Below, piece after piece: positions 9,200 to 18,120 of a stretch of DNA of 64,000 bases. How positions within the stretch are numbered: the first letter of the stretch is position 1; every line of letters begins with the position of its first letter. The position numbers and the translations under genes were made by a program. Source of the stretch: an uncultured Caldilineaceae bacterium (GTDB lineage Bacteria; Chloroflexota; Anaerolineae; Caldilineales; Caldilineaceae); contig OY282381.1 in assembly GCA_958295915.1 (NCBI GenBank), forward strand, positions 3,742,722 to 3,806,721, read 5' to 3'. The notes beneath the pieces were generated by a model. The model ran no database searches and had not been told where the DNA came from. It saw only the letters and a program-made list of their open reading frames with translations.

Positions 9200-10200
9200 A
9201 TGCTCGCCCTCAAATCCACGCACAAGCCCATCCGGGCATACTACGCCGCGCTCGACCGTTTCGACCGCCTCGGCGTCAGCCATGAAAGCGCCGTGCGCTC
9301 GGCCTTTCAAGCCCTGCTCGAACACTGCGCGCGGCAGTGCGCCTGGACCCTGGTACCCGAACAGGCCATCGCGCCTCGTGTGAGCAGAGGCGCATCGAAC
9401 ACTGCGCGTGGCAAGCGGCGCATCGTGGTCGACGGCGCTCTGATCGACGATTTCCAGCTGATCCATGGCATCTGGGAGGCGAAGGACATCCATGACGATC
9501 TGCTGTCTGAAGCGCGGCGCAAGTTCGAGGCCGGCTATCCGGACGACAACATCCTCTTCCAGACGCCGCAACGCGCCATCCTCTGGCAGAACGGTCGGCA
9601 GATACTTGACGCCGATCTGAGCGGCCCGGCGCAGCTGATCGAGACACTGGAAACCTTATGCGCTACCGCGACGACACAATCAGCAAATGGGATATCTTCC
9701 ATTCCATCTACGCCATCCTCCACCATCCGCACTACCGCGAGCGCTACCAGGCCAACCTCAAACGCGACCTGCCGCGCCTGCCCTTTGTCCCGGACTTCCG
9801 GGCCTTTGCCCAAGCCGGCGCGCGCCTGGCGCAAATCCACGTCGACTATGAAGAGATGCCCGCCTACCCTCTGACATTCAGCGAAAATTCAGATCTGCCG
9901 CTCGATTGGCGCGTCGAGAAGATGAAACTCTCCAAAGACAAAACACAGCTTCGCTACAACGACTTCCTGACACTCGCTGGAATTCCATCAGCAGCCTTTG
10001 CCTATCGCCTTGGCAATCGCTCTGCCTTGGAATGGATCATCGACCAGTACCGCCTCAAAACAGACAAACGCAGCGGCATCGTCAACGACCCCAACCGCGC
10101 CGACGACCCGCAGTACATCGTCAACCTGACCGGAAAAGTCATCAGCGTCAGCCTGGAGACAGTAAAAATTGTAAACAGCCTCCCAGAGTTGAGACCATGA
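9200..10200 (+). pseudogene. Remnant of a type ISP restriction-modification enzyme with the middle deleted
   Basis: Two frames lie side by side. 9200 to about 9660 encodes a segment like the N-terminal nuclease region of type ISP enzymes (VRSAFQALLEHCARQ, WEAKDIHDD, RKFEAGYPDDNILFQ). From about 9658 to 10200, in another frame, comes a segment like their C-terminal part (WDIFHSIYAILHHPHYRERY, DWRVEKMKLSKDKTQ, VNDPNRADDPQYIVNL). The helicase and methyltransferase regions that normally separate them, about a thousand residues, are absent, and the frames differ at the join. Full-length relatives are roughly 1500 residues, so this is a collapsed, probably non-functional gene. The family call rests on remembered family sequence. 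Confidence 0.75.
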
Positions 10201-10243
10201 TCTATGTGATTATTCAGGATCGACCATGATTTCATCCTGTCCA

Positions 10244-11368
10244 TCATCGGGACGCCCTATAAAACGGTCGTTTGCAAACCTGCGCCCTACGCGCCTTGCC
10301 GCGGATGAGAATCTCAATCTCCGTACCCAGGCCATGCAGCCCCCGCGGAACGTATCCCATGCCGACAAATTTGTTCAGAGTCGGGCTTTTCATGCCGCTG
10401 GTAACGTGCCCGATCACCTGACCATCGCGCGCGATGTCGTAACGTTCTCTGGGAACGGCTCGCTCCACCATTTCGAAGGCGACCAGCAGCCGTTCGCTCC
10501 CCTCCAGCTTCACTTTCAGCAGCGCGTTGCGCCCCAGAAAGTCCGGCTTATCCAAGGAGACGACCCAGCCGAGCCGGGCCTCATACGGATTGGTAGTCGC
10601 GTCGATTTCATGGCCGTAGAGAGACATACAGGCCTCGAAACGCAGACTGTCTCGAGCGGCCAGACCACAGGGCAACATCCCCTCTTTGGCTCCTTCAGCC
10701 AACAGCGCATCCCAGAACGACACGGCCTCTTCAACGGGGAGATAGAGTTCGAAGCCGTCTTCACCAGTATAGCCCGTGCGGCCTAAGAGCATCTCCACAC
10801 CACCCACAACCGCCTGCAGCGCAGAACGGCCCGGCACTGCGGCCAGATCGGCGTCGGTCATGCGATCAAGGATCGCCGCTGCCTTTGGACCTTGTACGGC
10901 CAGCATATAGGTTTCGTCAGAGATGTCCGTCAGCTCCACCTGAAAGTCGTGGCTATGGGCTTGCAGCCAGGCGAAATCCTTTTCCCGATTGGCAGCGTTG
11001 ACGACGATGAGCCATTTCTCCCCTGAAGGGGAGACGGGGGAGGACAAGCGCAGCGCCGGCAAGCGATAGATGAAGATGTCATCGACGAGGGCGCCATCCT
11101 CGTAGCAGAGCAGGCTATATTGAGCCTCCCATGCGGCCAGGCGTCCCGCATCCGCCACCTGCGCAAACTGAAGAAAGCGCAGAGCATCCACGCCGCTGAG
11201 AACAAACTGACCCATGTGGTCGATGTCGAATACACCGGCGGCCGTGCGCACGGTCTGGTGTTCCACAAGGGGACCGGCTGCGTACTGCACAGGCAGTTCA
11301 TAGCCCGCGAAGGCAACCATGCGCCCGCCTGATTCTACATGCCGTTCATAAAGCCTCGTGCGTTTCAT
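10244..11368 (-). CDS. gcvT: Glycine cleavage system T protein (aminomethyltransferase)
   Basis: 374 residues from the ATG at 11368, which has GGGAGG upstream; the longer open frame to 11515 adds sequence unlike the family. GcvT transfers the methylene group from the aminomethyl-lipoyl H protein to tetrahydrofolate and releases ammonia. Visible family features are TRLYERHVESGGRMVAFAGY at the start, FDIDHMGQF, the GYTGEDGFELYL segment, the folate-binding RDSLRFEACMSLYGHEI and GHVTSGMKSPTLNKFVGMGYV. The other gcv genes are not in this window. It converges on the restriction-enzyme remnant. Confidence 0.93.
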   Translation of the reverse strand: MKRTRLYERHVESGGRMVAFAGYELPVQYAAGPLVEHQTVRTAAGVFDIDHMGQFVLSGVDALRFLQFAQVADAGRLAAWEAQYSLLCYEDGALVDDIFIYRLPALRLSSPVSPSGEKWLIVVNAANREKDFAWLQAHSHDFQVELTDISDETYMLAVQGPKAAAILDRMTDADLAAVPGRSALQAVVGGVEMLLGRTGYTGEDGFELYLPVEEAVSFWDALLAEGAKEGMLPCGLAARDSLRFEACMSLYGHEIDATTNPYEARLGWVVSLDKPDFLGRNALLKVKLEGSERLLVAFEMVERAVPRERYDIARDGQVIGHVTSGMKSPTLNKFVGMGYVPRGLHGLGTEIEILIRGKARRAQVCKRPFYRASR

Positions 11369-11583
11369 CACGCCCTCCCGCAAGCTGAAATGATATGCAG
11401 TAATTCTATAACAAAACCACTGAGGTATGACAAATCGGCTTGCGCAAACGTTTATCATCCTGTGTATCCTTCCATCCTGAAAATCCTGATTCAGGCAATC
11501 TGTTCCTCTCCCCAAATCTGGCAGGCGCCCCGCCCAAACCGCAGCGACCAGTGCCGTTTCTGGTCACTAGCCACTGGTTTGCG
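11369..11583. repeat. Intergenic region between divergent genes, with dispersed repeat fragments
   Basis: Contains a fragment near 11450-11505 (CATCCTGAAAATCCTGATTC) resembling a diverged stretch around 63060-63090, and at 11545-11580 a heptamer repeat (GACCAGTGCCGTTTCTGG, then CACTAGCCACTGG). No gene is seen. Confidence 0.6.
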
Positions 11584-11612
11584 TTGACAAGCCTGGGGCA
11601 TTCCGTTATAGT
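11584..11612 (+). promoter_or_regulatory. Strong candidate promoter for the propeller-ATPase locus
   Basis: TTGACA at 11584-11589, a 17-bp spacer, and TATAGT at 11607-11612. This is one of the best sigma70-like matches in the window and drives into the 11710 gene. An AAAGGAG at about 11631 has no start codon at proper distance, suggesting sequence was inserted between it and the present ATG. Confidence 0.7.
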
Positions 11613-11666
11613 CTGAAGCCTGACAACTGAAAGGAGTTCCGCAGGCCAAACCCGTACGTATTTCGT

Positions 11667-11695
11667 ATGACGCCGATTACGCAATACGAAATATG
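11667..11695 (+). repeat. Copy of the ATGACGCCGATTACGCAATA repeat upstream of the propeller gene
   Basis: About 28 bases are identical to 12167-12194, which lies inside the following coding region. It contains the ACGCAAT heptamer also found at 17319, 18087 and 21236. Confidence 0.85.
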
Positions 11696-11709
11696 TTGCA
11701 GGACGTGCC

Positions 11710-14700
11710 ATGTTCGAGCGAATCCAAATTACACAGCCCCGCGCGCGTCTGTTCGCCGTCTTTGTCGTGATTCTGCTTGCCTGGCCGGCGCTTCTCAAGG
11801 CGCAGAATACGTTGACCCCGCCCTGGTTTGTCTATACCCAGGAAGATGGTCTGGCCTCCAACAATGTATTTGCAGTGAGTATCGGGGAAGATATGGTCTG
11901 GTTCGGGACCGACAGAGGCATCAGTCGCTTTGACGGCGCGTGGACTTCCTGGAAAGAGGGCGCCGACCTGCAAAGCGGTGTGCGCAGTATAGCCTTTGGC
12001 GAATCGCCCGCCGAACTATGGGCCGGCGCCGAAACAGGGGCTGTGCTCGCCTGGAACGGCGCCGCTTGGGATGTGATCACAAACCTGGAAGCGCCGGTTC
12101 AGGCCTTGCGCTACGCAGATGACCAGCTCTGGATCGGTACGGAAGCGGGCCTGTACACCTTGCCTATGACGCCGATTACGCAATACGAAATATACACTAC
12201 GCAATCCGAGCCCCTGCCGGTTGAAGAACTGGCGGATGCGCATGTCAACGATATTGGCAGCTCCGCGCCAGGGAACGACATTTGGGTTGGCGCGTCCGAT
12301 GGCCTTTGGCTGCTGCAGGGCAATGTCTGGCGCGCTTTCAGCGAGGCGGACGGCCTGCCCGGCCGGGAAGTGACCGCCCTGTGGGTAGATCCTGCCGGGC
12401 CAGTGTGGGTGGCTACAGACGGCAACATCGCCTGGCGAGACCCCACCAATGGTATGTGGCGGCAGGTTCGGACGGAGAACCTGCACATCCGCGAACGAGT
12501 GCGTATCACTTCCTTAACGGGTGATAGCTCCGGTGTTGTGTGGGGCAGCACCGAAGGCAGCGGATATTTCCGCATTCTCGACCGCGAGCGGCTGATCCCG
12601 CAATCCAGCAACCCAGGCGAAACAACGTTCATTCAGGCAGCCGCGGTCGACCCAGACGGCTCCCTGTGGCTGGGAACTGTTTCCGGCGTTTTCCGCTCGG
12701 ACCGCAAGATGTGGGGCAGAGAAATTCGCGCGCCGGCCACAAGCGCAATCAATGAGATTCAGGCGTTGCTCGTCGATGAAGAGGAACGCCTGTGGATTGC
12801 AACCAGAGGCGAAGGCATCCGCCTGAAAACCGTAGAGAATGAGCTGGATAAGGAAATCGTCTTTACCGTTCACAACGGCTTGCCCAGCCCGCACAGTACC
12901 GCCCTGGCCCTGGACGAAGACGGGCGCATTTGGGCCGGCACATGGCTGGGCATTGCGTCTCTGGATCCCAATGCAGATGAATGGACGCAACCTATCCCAC
13001 CAGAAAATCTGCCGTCAGCGCATATTACAGCCCTTTTGCTTCAGCAACGGCAACTATGGATCGGTACCGACAACGGCTTGATGCTCTATAATACTGCAAC
13101 AGGCGATCTGTCCGAGCTTCTGGCTCGACATACAGTGCAGGACCTGGCACTGGACTCCTTGCATCGGCTTTGGGTGGCAACAGAAAGCGGCGGTATTTTT
13201 CGAGCGGATTCGGATGGTGAATGGACTCAGTTTCTGGCCGATTCCCCTCAGTCGATCCTTGGCGACAATGTGGTGGCCCTGGCGCCAGATCCGAAGCAGC
13301 CTGGCGCTATGTGGGCCGGTGTGCATCAGCAGGGTCTGAACTATTTCGACGGACAGGTCTGGCAAGACGCCACAGCCACAGCCAGGCTGCCCAGCAAAGT
13401 GTTTTATGATTTCTATGTGGACCCAATCGACGCCTCGCTGTGGATCGGTAGTGAGGGCGGTGTCACCCGCTTTGACGGACGCACCTGGGAGACGCTGAGT
13501 ATCGAATCGGTCCTGCCCGCCACATCCATCCTTTCTATCATCCGCGATCCTCGCGGCGTCTACTGGTTCGGCAGCCGGGACGGGCTGACCTTTTACCGCC
13601 CAGATAAGACGCCCCCTTGGATCAGACTTGAGGGCGTATCCGGCGTGGGGGATCAGATTTCAGCAACAAGCTGGGAGGTGGGAACAAACGAAAAAAGTAT
13701 CGTCAGCTATCAGGCCGCTGACTTCCATACGCCCCAATCGGAGCTTGTCATCCTCTATCGGATCACCGCGCCAGGACAAACCGCTGTATGGCAGGTGTTG
13801 GACCGACCCTTCCTGGAGCTGTCCGGCTTCACCGAAACGGGCGAATACAGAATCGAATTGCAGGCCCGGGACTTCGCATTCAACTACTCTGAGGTAAGCA
13901 GCCTCTCCTTCCAAGCCGAATCCCGACCTGCGCAAATCCGATTGCCGTTCCTGGCGCCCATTCGCACAGACTATTTCATCACACTGCTCGTCACAGGCGC
14001 GCTCGCGCTGATCGGGTTCGGCTATATGGGCATCGAAATCGCCCAAAGCCGCCGCCGAACCTGGGAAGCCGTCGTCAGATCCTACAACCCGTTTATCAGC
14101 GGAGAACCAGTTCGGCGTAACGATATGTTTTTTGGCAGACGTGAACTGCTGCAGCGAATTGTCGATACCTTGCACCACAACAGTATTATGATTTACGGCG
14201 AACGTCGGATCGGCAAAACGACTCTGCTTTATCAGCTAACTACCCATCTGTGGGGATTGGATGATCCGGAATACTGGTTCCTGCCCTTGTATGTGGATCT
14301 GGAAGGAACCGAAGAAAACGCTTTTTTCCATTTCCTGATGGAGGAAATTTTGCACACGGTGTCCACTCTCCCCGACCGCACGCAGACGACAAAGATAGCT
14401 CTGCAAGAACTCCTCTACTATAAGACCACAGAGTATACGGACAGAGAGTTCAGCAGAGACTTGCGCGATATAATCCGGGCAGTCCAAATATATGGACAGG
14501 AGCGGCATCCGGGGAAACACCTGCGTCTCATCCTTTTGCTGGATGAGATGGACGTAATCAATGAATATAACCGCTTGATTCAACAGAGATTGCGGCGCAT
14601 CTTTATGCGCGATTTCGCCGCCACACTGGGAGCAGTCATTGCCGGGATTTGGATCAACAAAGGCTGGGACCGAATCGATAGCCCCTGGTACAATCTCTTC

Positions 14701-15003
14701 AACGAAATCCAGCTGAAACCCTTTAACCGGGAGCAAGCCATAGAGCTGCTCACCGAGCCAGTGCGGGGGTTCTATCGCTACGAACCGGCCGTTCTGGATT
14801 TCATTGTCGAAAATAGCGCCGGACGCCCTTACCGTATTCAACAGTATGGACTTGAGGTGGTGAATCATATGCTTGCAGATAGACGGCGCACGATAACGAT
14901 GAAAGACGTCCAGTATGCCCATGAGCATATTCAACAGATGGGTGACACCATCAATGCCGGGTTAGACGAAACCATGCGCCCAGGAGTGAGAGTGCCGAAG
15001 TGA
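11710..15003 (+). CDS. Beta-propeller / Y_Y_Y-like / membrane anchor / P-loop ATPase fusion protein
   Basis: 1097 residues. A signal anchor at about residues 13-31 is followed by repeated propeller motifs of the two-component-regulator type (DGLASNNVFAVSIGEDMVWF, NGLPSPHSTALALDEDGRIW, WIGTDNGL) up to about residue 630. A beta-sandwich resembling Y_Y_Y domains spans about 634-740, then a membrane helix at about 755-774. The cytoplasmic part is a STAND/AAA-like ATPase: FFGRRELLQRIV, Walker A GERRIGKTT near 830 and Walker B LILLLDEMD near 943. In known hybrid sensors this propeller plus Y_Y_Y module is linked to a histidine kinase; here the output domain is an ATPase. A sensor role is inferred. 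Residues encoded at 12167-12207 come from a dispersed repeat. It forms a unit with the next gene. Confidence 0.8.
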   Translation: MFERIQITQPRARLFAVFVVILLAWPALLKAQNTLTPPWFVYTQEDGLASNNVFAVSIGEDMVWFGTDRGISRFDGAWTSWKEGADLQSGVRSIAFGESPAELWAGAETGAVLAWNGAAWDVITNLEAPVQALRYADDQLWIGTEAGLYTLPMTPITQYEIYTTQSEPLPVEELADAHVNDIGSSAPGNDIWVGASDGLWLLQGNVWRAFSEADGLPGREVTALWVDPAGPVWVATDGNIAWRDPTNGMWRQVRTENLHIRERVRITSLTGDSSGVVWGSTEGSGYFRILDRERLIPQSSNPGETTFIQAAAVDPDGSLWLGTVSGVFRSDRKMWGREIRAPATSAINEIQALLVDEEERLWIATRGEGIRLKTVENELDKEIVFTVHNGLPSPHSTALALDEDGRIWAGTWLGIASLDPNADEWTQPIPPENLPSAHITALLLQQRQLWIGTDNGLMLYNTATGDLSELLARHTVQDLALDSLHRLWVATESGGIFRADSDGEWTQFLADSPQSILGDNVVALAPDPKQPGAMWAGVHQQGLNYFDGQVWQDATATARLPSKVFYDFYVDPIDASLWIGSEGGVTRFDGRTWETLSIESVLPATSILSIIRDPRGVYWFGSRDGLTFYRPDKTPPWIRLEGVSGVGDQISATSWEVGTNEKSIVSYQAADFHTPQSELVILYRITAPGQTAVWQVLDRPFLELSGFTETGEYRIELQARDFAFNYSEVSSLSFQAESRPAQIRLPFLAPIRTDYFITLLVTGALALIGFGYMGIEIAQSRRRTWEAVVRSYNPFISGEPVRRNDMFFGRRELLQRIVDTLHHNSIMIYGERRIGKTTLLYQLTTHLWGLDDPEYWFLPLYVDLEGTEENAFFHFLMEEILHTVSTLPDRTQTTKIALQELLYYKTTEYTDREFSRDLRDIIRAVQIYGQERHPGKHLRLILLLDEMDVINEYNRLIQQRLRRIFMRDFAATLGAVIAGIWINKGWDRIDSPWYNLFNEIQLKPFNREQAIELLTEPVRGFYRYEPAVLDFIVENSAGRPYRIQQYGLEVVNHMLADRRRTITMKDVQYAHEHIQQMGDTINAGLDETMRPGVRVPK
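12167..12207 (+). repeat. Dispersed heptamer repeat translated in frame within the propeller gene
   Basis: Identical at 12167-12194 to the upstream copy at 11667 and followed by a further degenerate ACGCAATC. It encodes MTPITQYEIYTTQSEP between two propeller repeats without breaking the frame. Confidence 0.8.
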
Positions 15004-15057
15004 TGAGAGAGAACTGCGCCGCCCCTCGCTCCCCGTTCACCTTCCCTCCCTCCTCAT
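15001..15057 (+). repeat. Composite hairpin element between the two ATPase genes
   Basis: Begins at the stop codon of the propeller-ATPase gene: TGATGAGAGAGAACTGCGCCG, ending TCCCTCCCTCCTCA. It belongs to the AGGAGAGAGAA/TTCTCTCTCCT family but lacks a heptamer core. Confidence 0.55.
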
Positions 15058-15077
15058 AAACAGGAGCCGATCGCCAT

Positions 15078-16517
15078 ATGCGCAATCCCTATATCGTTGG
15101 CCGCTGGTTGCGCGGATCCGAACACTACGGCAGGGAACGGCTGCTCGAGTACCTGATCAGCGCCACCGACCCAGCCATGTGGGTGGTCGGCACGCGCCGT
15201 ATGGGCAAAACCTCTTTGCTGCGCCAGTTGGAATGGCTTCTGCAACGGCCGCAGGCCGAGACGAACGCGGTCCCTCTGTTCTGGGATCTGCAGGGGAGCG
15301 AAACCAAAGATGATTTCGACTATGAACTGTTCCTGGCGGTCGAAGACGAAATGGCAAGGTTCCAAGCGTATGGAATAGATGTGAGCGCACTCTATGGCCA
15401 GGATGCCATTCACATTCTGCGTTCTCTGCAGCGCGGCCTGCGACAACATGGCAAACACCTGCTGCTGCTCATCGACGAAGCAGAGGCGTTGATCAGTCTG
15501 GCGCAGAACGATTACCAGGCCCTGGCGCGCCTGCGCAAAGCCTTTCAAAGTGGCGGAATGCGCACAATCATTACCGCTACCAAGCTGCTTATGCAACTGA
15601 ACGATCTGACCCGCCATTGGCTGACAAGCCCGTTTCTCTTCGGCTTTAGTCTCGTGAATCTCTGGAGTCTGGAGCCGACAGCCAGTGTCGATCTGGTAGT
15701 GCAGAAGCAGAGTGACATCCCTGTAGACGTCGATCAGGAACGGATTGAACAGATCCTGAAACATACCCATCGCCATCCCTATCTGATTCAAACCTTATGT
15801 TACCATCTGTTTGAGGTGAAGAACGAGCGCGGCGCCTTGCGCGAGATCCGGGAGGAAGACATCCATGCCGATCACCTGCTTTCCAGCTTCTTTGAAATCG
15901 ACTTCAAGCACCTTTCCCCCACCGAGCGACAGATCCTATTGACCGTCGCGCGCCAGGGAATCATCAGTGAAGAGGAACTGGTGGCGAAGATCGACAATGA
16001 ATCGATCGATCAGATTTCAAAGTATGTGTATGGCATGAACAGGCTCGGCTATCTGCAACAGGCATTCAGTAGGGACGGGCCCAAGACCCCCCCACTCTCC
16101 GATTCGACCAGCTCTGAGCCCAGGCCCAAGGGAAACACCTTGCGCTGGACCATCGGTAACGAGTTTTTGCGCCGCTGGATGTTGGAAAACTACCAAGACC
16201 TGGCCCGAACCTTGTATTCCGATGTGAGCGATTACAGCGTCGAATCTCTACGTGTGATGGGACGCAAAATGGAATTGGATTATCTGCATCACGAGATTCC
16301 AGAACTGCAGAAACGCCTGGAATCTCTTCTGACCGTCCACAATAGCTATCCGAATGAGGTTCCTCCAGAACTTTCACTGGAAATTCAGAAGTTGCGCCAG
16401 GAACTGGAAAAAGCCAGCTCGCATCTGCGCAGTCTGGCCTATATATCAGAAGAACCCGAGCCTCTCAGCAGCGACGCAGAAGCGACTGCCGCCGACGACC
16501 CTCCCTGGACCGAATAA
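15078..16517 (+). CDS. Cytoplasmic P-loop ATPase (STAND/archaeal ATPase-like), companion of the propeller-ATPase
   Basis: 479 residues, no signal peptide or membrane helix. It opens with YIVGRWLRGSEHYGRERLLEY, then Walker A GTRRMGKTS near residues 40-48 and Walker B LLLLIDEAEAL near 128-138. A helical region with a winged-helix look (LSPTERQILLTVARQGIISE) follows at about 276-330, and a charged, probably coiled-coil C terminus at about 395-465. The arrangement resembles the ATPase half of the preceding protein, but soluble and without the sensor part. It lies 74 bp downstream in the same direction, so the two are likely co-transcribed and may act together. The partner relation is inferred. 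Confidence 0.75.
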   Translation: MRNPYIVGRWLRGSEHYGRERLLEYLISATDPAMWVVGTRRMGKTSLLRQLEWLLQRPQAETNAVPLFWDLQGSETKDDFDYELFLAVEDEMARFQAYGIDVSALYGQDAIHILRSLQRGLRQHGKHLLLLIDEAEALISLAQNDYQALARLRKAFQSGGMRTIITATKLLMQLNDLTRHWLTSPFLFGFSLVNLWSLEPTASVDLVVQKQSDIPVDVDQERIEQILKHTHRHPYLIQTLCYHLFEVKNERGALREIREEDIHADHLLSSFFEIDFKHLSPTERQILLTVARQGIISEEELVAKIDNESIDQISKYVYGMNRLGYLQQAFSRDGPKTPPLSDSTSSEPRPKGNTLRWTIGNEFLRRWMLENYQDLARTLYSDVSDYSVESLRVMGRKMELDYLHHEIPELQKRLESLLTVHNSYPNEVPPELSLEIQKLRQELEKASSHLRSLAYISEEPEPLSSDAEATAADDPPWTE

Positions 16518-16535
16518 TTGTTCAATTCCCAATTC

Positions 16536-17276
16536 ATGAATTCTTCTACTCTGCCGCCTGCATCGGAAAAAGCCGCCTATGTCAACCGCATGTTTGCCGA
16601 TATCGCGCCTCGATACGACCTGATGAATCGGCTGATGACCGGCGGGCAAGATGGCGCCTGGCGTCGAGAAGTCATCCATCTTTGCCAACTGCCCCCCAGA
16701 GGACGGCTGTTAGACGTGGGTACAGGCACCGGTGACATCGCCTATGAAGCCCGACGCGCTCATCCGGGCTTGGAAGCGATCGGCTGCGATTTTACATTCG
16801 AGATGATGGCGGTCGGCCAGAACAAGTCAGCGAAAGCGCTAGAGACTGGCTTTATGCCTGCCCAAACCAGCGTAGAGTTCGTGCAGGGCGACGGATTGCA
16901 GTTGCCTTTTGCCGATGACTGTTTCGACGCGGTCGCGAGCGGCTTTCTCTTGCGCAATGTGACCGACCTGAACACCTGTCTGGCCGAGCAAAGACGGGTT
17001 ACAAAGCCAGGAGGGCGAGTGGTCTGTTTGGAAACATCGCCGCCCCAGCAAACGATTCTGGCCCCGCTGCTGCGCTTCTATATGCTCAGAATCATCCCTA
17101 TGCTGGGCCAATTCCTCAGCCCGCGCAGTTCAGCCTATCAATACCTGCCCCAAAGCGCCGTCGTCTTTCTATCGCCGGCAGAGCTGGCGCAGCGCATGGA
17201 ACAGGTAGGCTTTCGCCACATCGTCTATCAGCGCAAAATGCTGGGAACCGTCGCCATTCATGTAGGGACCGCCTAG
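16536..17276 (+). CDS. ubiE: Demethylmenaquinone/ubiquinone C-methyltransferase (UbiE/MenG family)
   Basis: 246 residues from ATG 16536; TTG at 16518 would add six residues. The family start FADIAPRYDLMNRLMTGGQD, the SAM-binding LLDVGTGTGDIA at about residues 54-65 and the C-terminal GTVAIHVGTA-like end are all present. The enzyme performs the last methylation of menaquinone (or ubiquinone) using S-adenosylmethionine. In Chloroflexota menaquinone is the expected quinone, so MenG is the likelier role. It follows the ATPase gene by 18 bp but has no functional link that I can see. Confidence 0.88.
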   Translation: MNSSTLPPASEKAAYVNRMFADIAPRYDLMNRLMTGGQDGAWRREVIHLCQLPPRGRLLDVGTGTGDIAYEARRAHPGLEAIGCDFTFEMMAVGQNKSAKALETGFMPAQTSVEFVQGDGLQLPFADDCFDAVASGFLLRNVTDLNTCLAEQRRVTKPGGRVVCLETSPPQQTILAPLLRFYMLRIIPMLGQFLSPRSSAYQYLPQSAVVFLSPAELAQRMEQVGFRHIVYQRKMLGTVAIHVGTA

Positions 17277-17318
17277 TAGAAGCTGGCCTTGCGCCTGCCC
17301 AAGATGGAGGTGAGTTTA

Positions 17319-17356
17319 CGCAATACGCAATACGCAATACGCAATGCGCAATACGC
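17319..17356 (+). repeat. Tandem CGCAATA heptamer repeat
   Basis: Five successive 7-bp units, one with a G for A (CGCAATG). The same heptamer occurs at 11674, 12174, 18087 and 21236. Confidence 0.9.
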
Positions 17357-17416
17357 GCTGCCCGACGGGGCAACCCGTCATTCGTATGGCGAGCCGGTCA
17401 GGAACGCCGACTGCAG

Positions 17417-18079
17417 ATGATTCTCGACTGGGCGCCAGAGCGGCTGGAACGAGCCTTGGTGGACGGTTGTGGCGTGGGCATGTATCTGCGAGCGCTGCAG
17501 GAATCTGTGCCTGAAGTCCACGGCATGGATATCGAAGGCGAGCATCTGCGGGCCGCGCTCAGAAATGTGCCGCACGCCCTCCTCAACCTGAGCCAAGCGG
17601 AGCGGCTGCCCTATCCAGACGCCAGCTTCGATCTGATCCTGTCCCACGAAGTGCTGGAGCATGTGCAGCGCGACGCCCAAGCCGCAGCCGAGATCGTGCG
17701 CACGCTACGAATTGGCGGGCGCGCCATACTCTTTGTGCCCAATCGGCTATATCCGTTTGAAACCCACGGCCACTACTGGCAAGGGGTCTATCATTTCGGC
17801 AACACGCCCTTCATCAACTATCTGCCGAATCTCCTGCGCGACCGACTGGCCCCCCACGTGCGGGTCTACACGCGGCGCAGCCTGCTCGATCTGTTCGTCG
17901 GTTTACCGGTTCTGGTGCGCCAGCATACCCAGATTTTCCCCGGCTACGACAAGATTGTGGCTCGCTATCCCGGTATCGGACACCGATTGCGGTCGCTCAC
18001 CTATGCTCTTGAGCGTACACCACTGACCACATTGGGCATCAGTCACTTTCTCGTATTGGAGAAAGTCGAACAGTTTTGA
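17417..18079 (+). CDS. Class I SAM-dependent methyltransferase
   Basis: 220 residues from ATG 17417. The SAM-binding strand reads ALVDGCGVGMYLRAL near residues 13-27, followed by VHGMDIEGEHL and the LSHEVLEHV segment of methyltransferase type 11 proteins. The substrate is unknown; small soluble members act on lipids, sugars or quinones. The frame is also open upstream: the codons before the ATG read RRGNPSFVWRAGQERRLQ, which looks like conserved protein, back into the CGCAATA repeat at 17319-17356, with no ATG, GTG or TTG start there. The true N terminus may have been lost to, or replaced by, the repeat. Confidence 0.75.
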   Translation: MILDWAPERLERALVDGCGVGMYLRALQESVPEVHGMDIEGEHLRAALRNVPHALLNLSQAERLPYPDASFDLILSHEVLEHVQRDAQAAAEIVRTLRIGGRAILFVPNRLYPFETHGHYWQGVYHFGNTPFINYLPNLLRDRLAPHVRVYTRRSLLDLFVGLPVLVRQHTQIFPGYDKIVARYPGIGHRLRSLTYALERTPLTTLGISHFLVLEKVEQF

Positions 18080-18086
18080 TATAACC

Positions 18087-18111
18087 AAATACGCAATACA
18101 CAATACGCAAC
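18087..18111 (+). repeat. Short ACGCAAT heptamer repeat before the penicillin-binding protein gene
   Basis: AATACGCAATACACAATACG, a degenerate three-unit copy of the 7-bp repeat, ends about 10 bases before the ATG at 18121. Confidence 0.8.
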
Positions 18112-18120
18112 CGGAATCAT

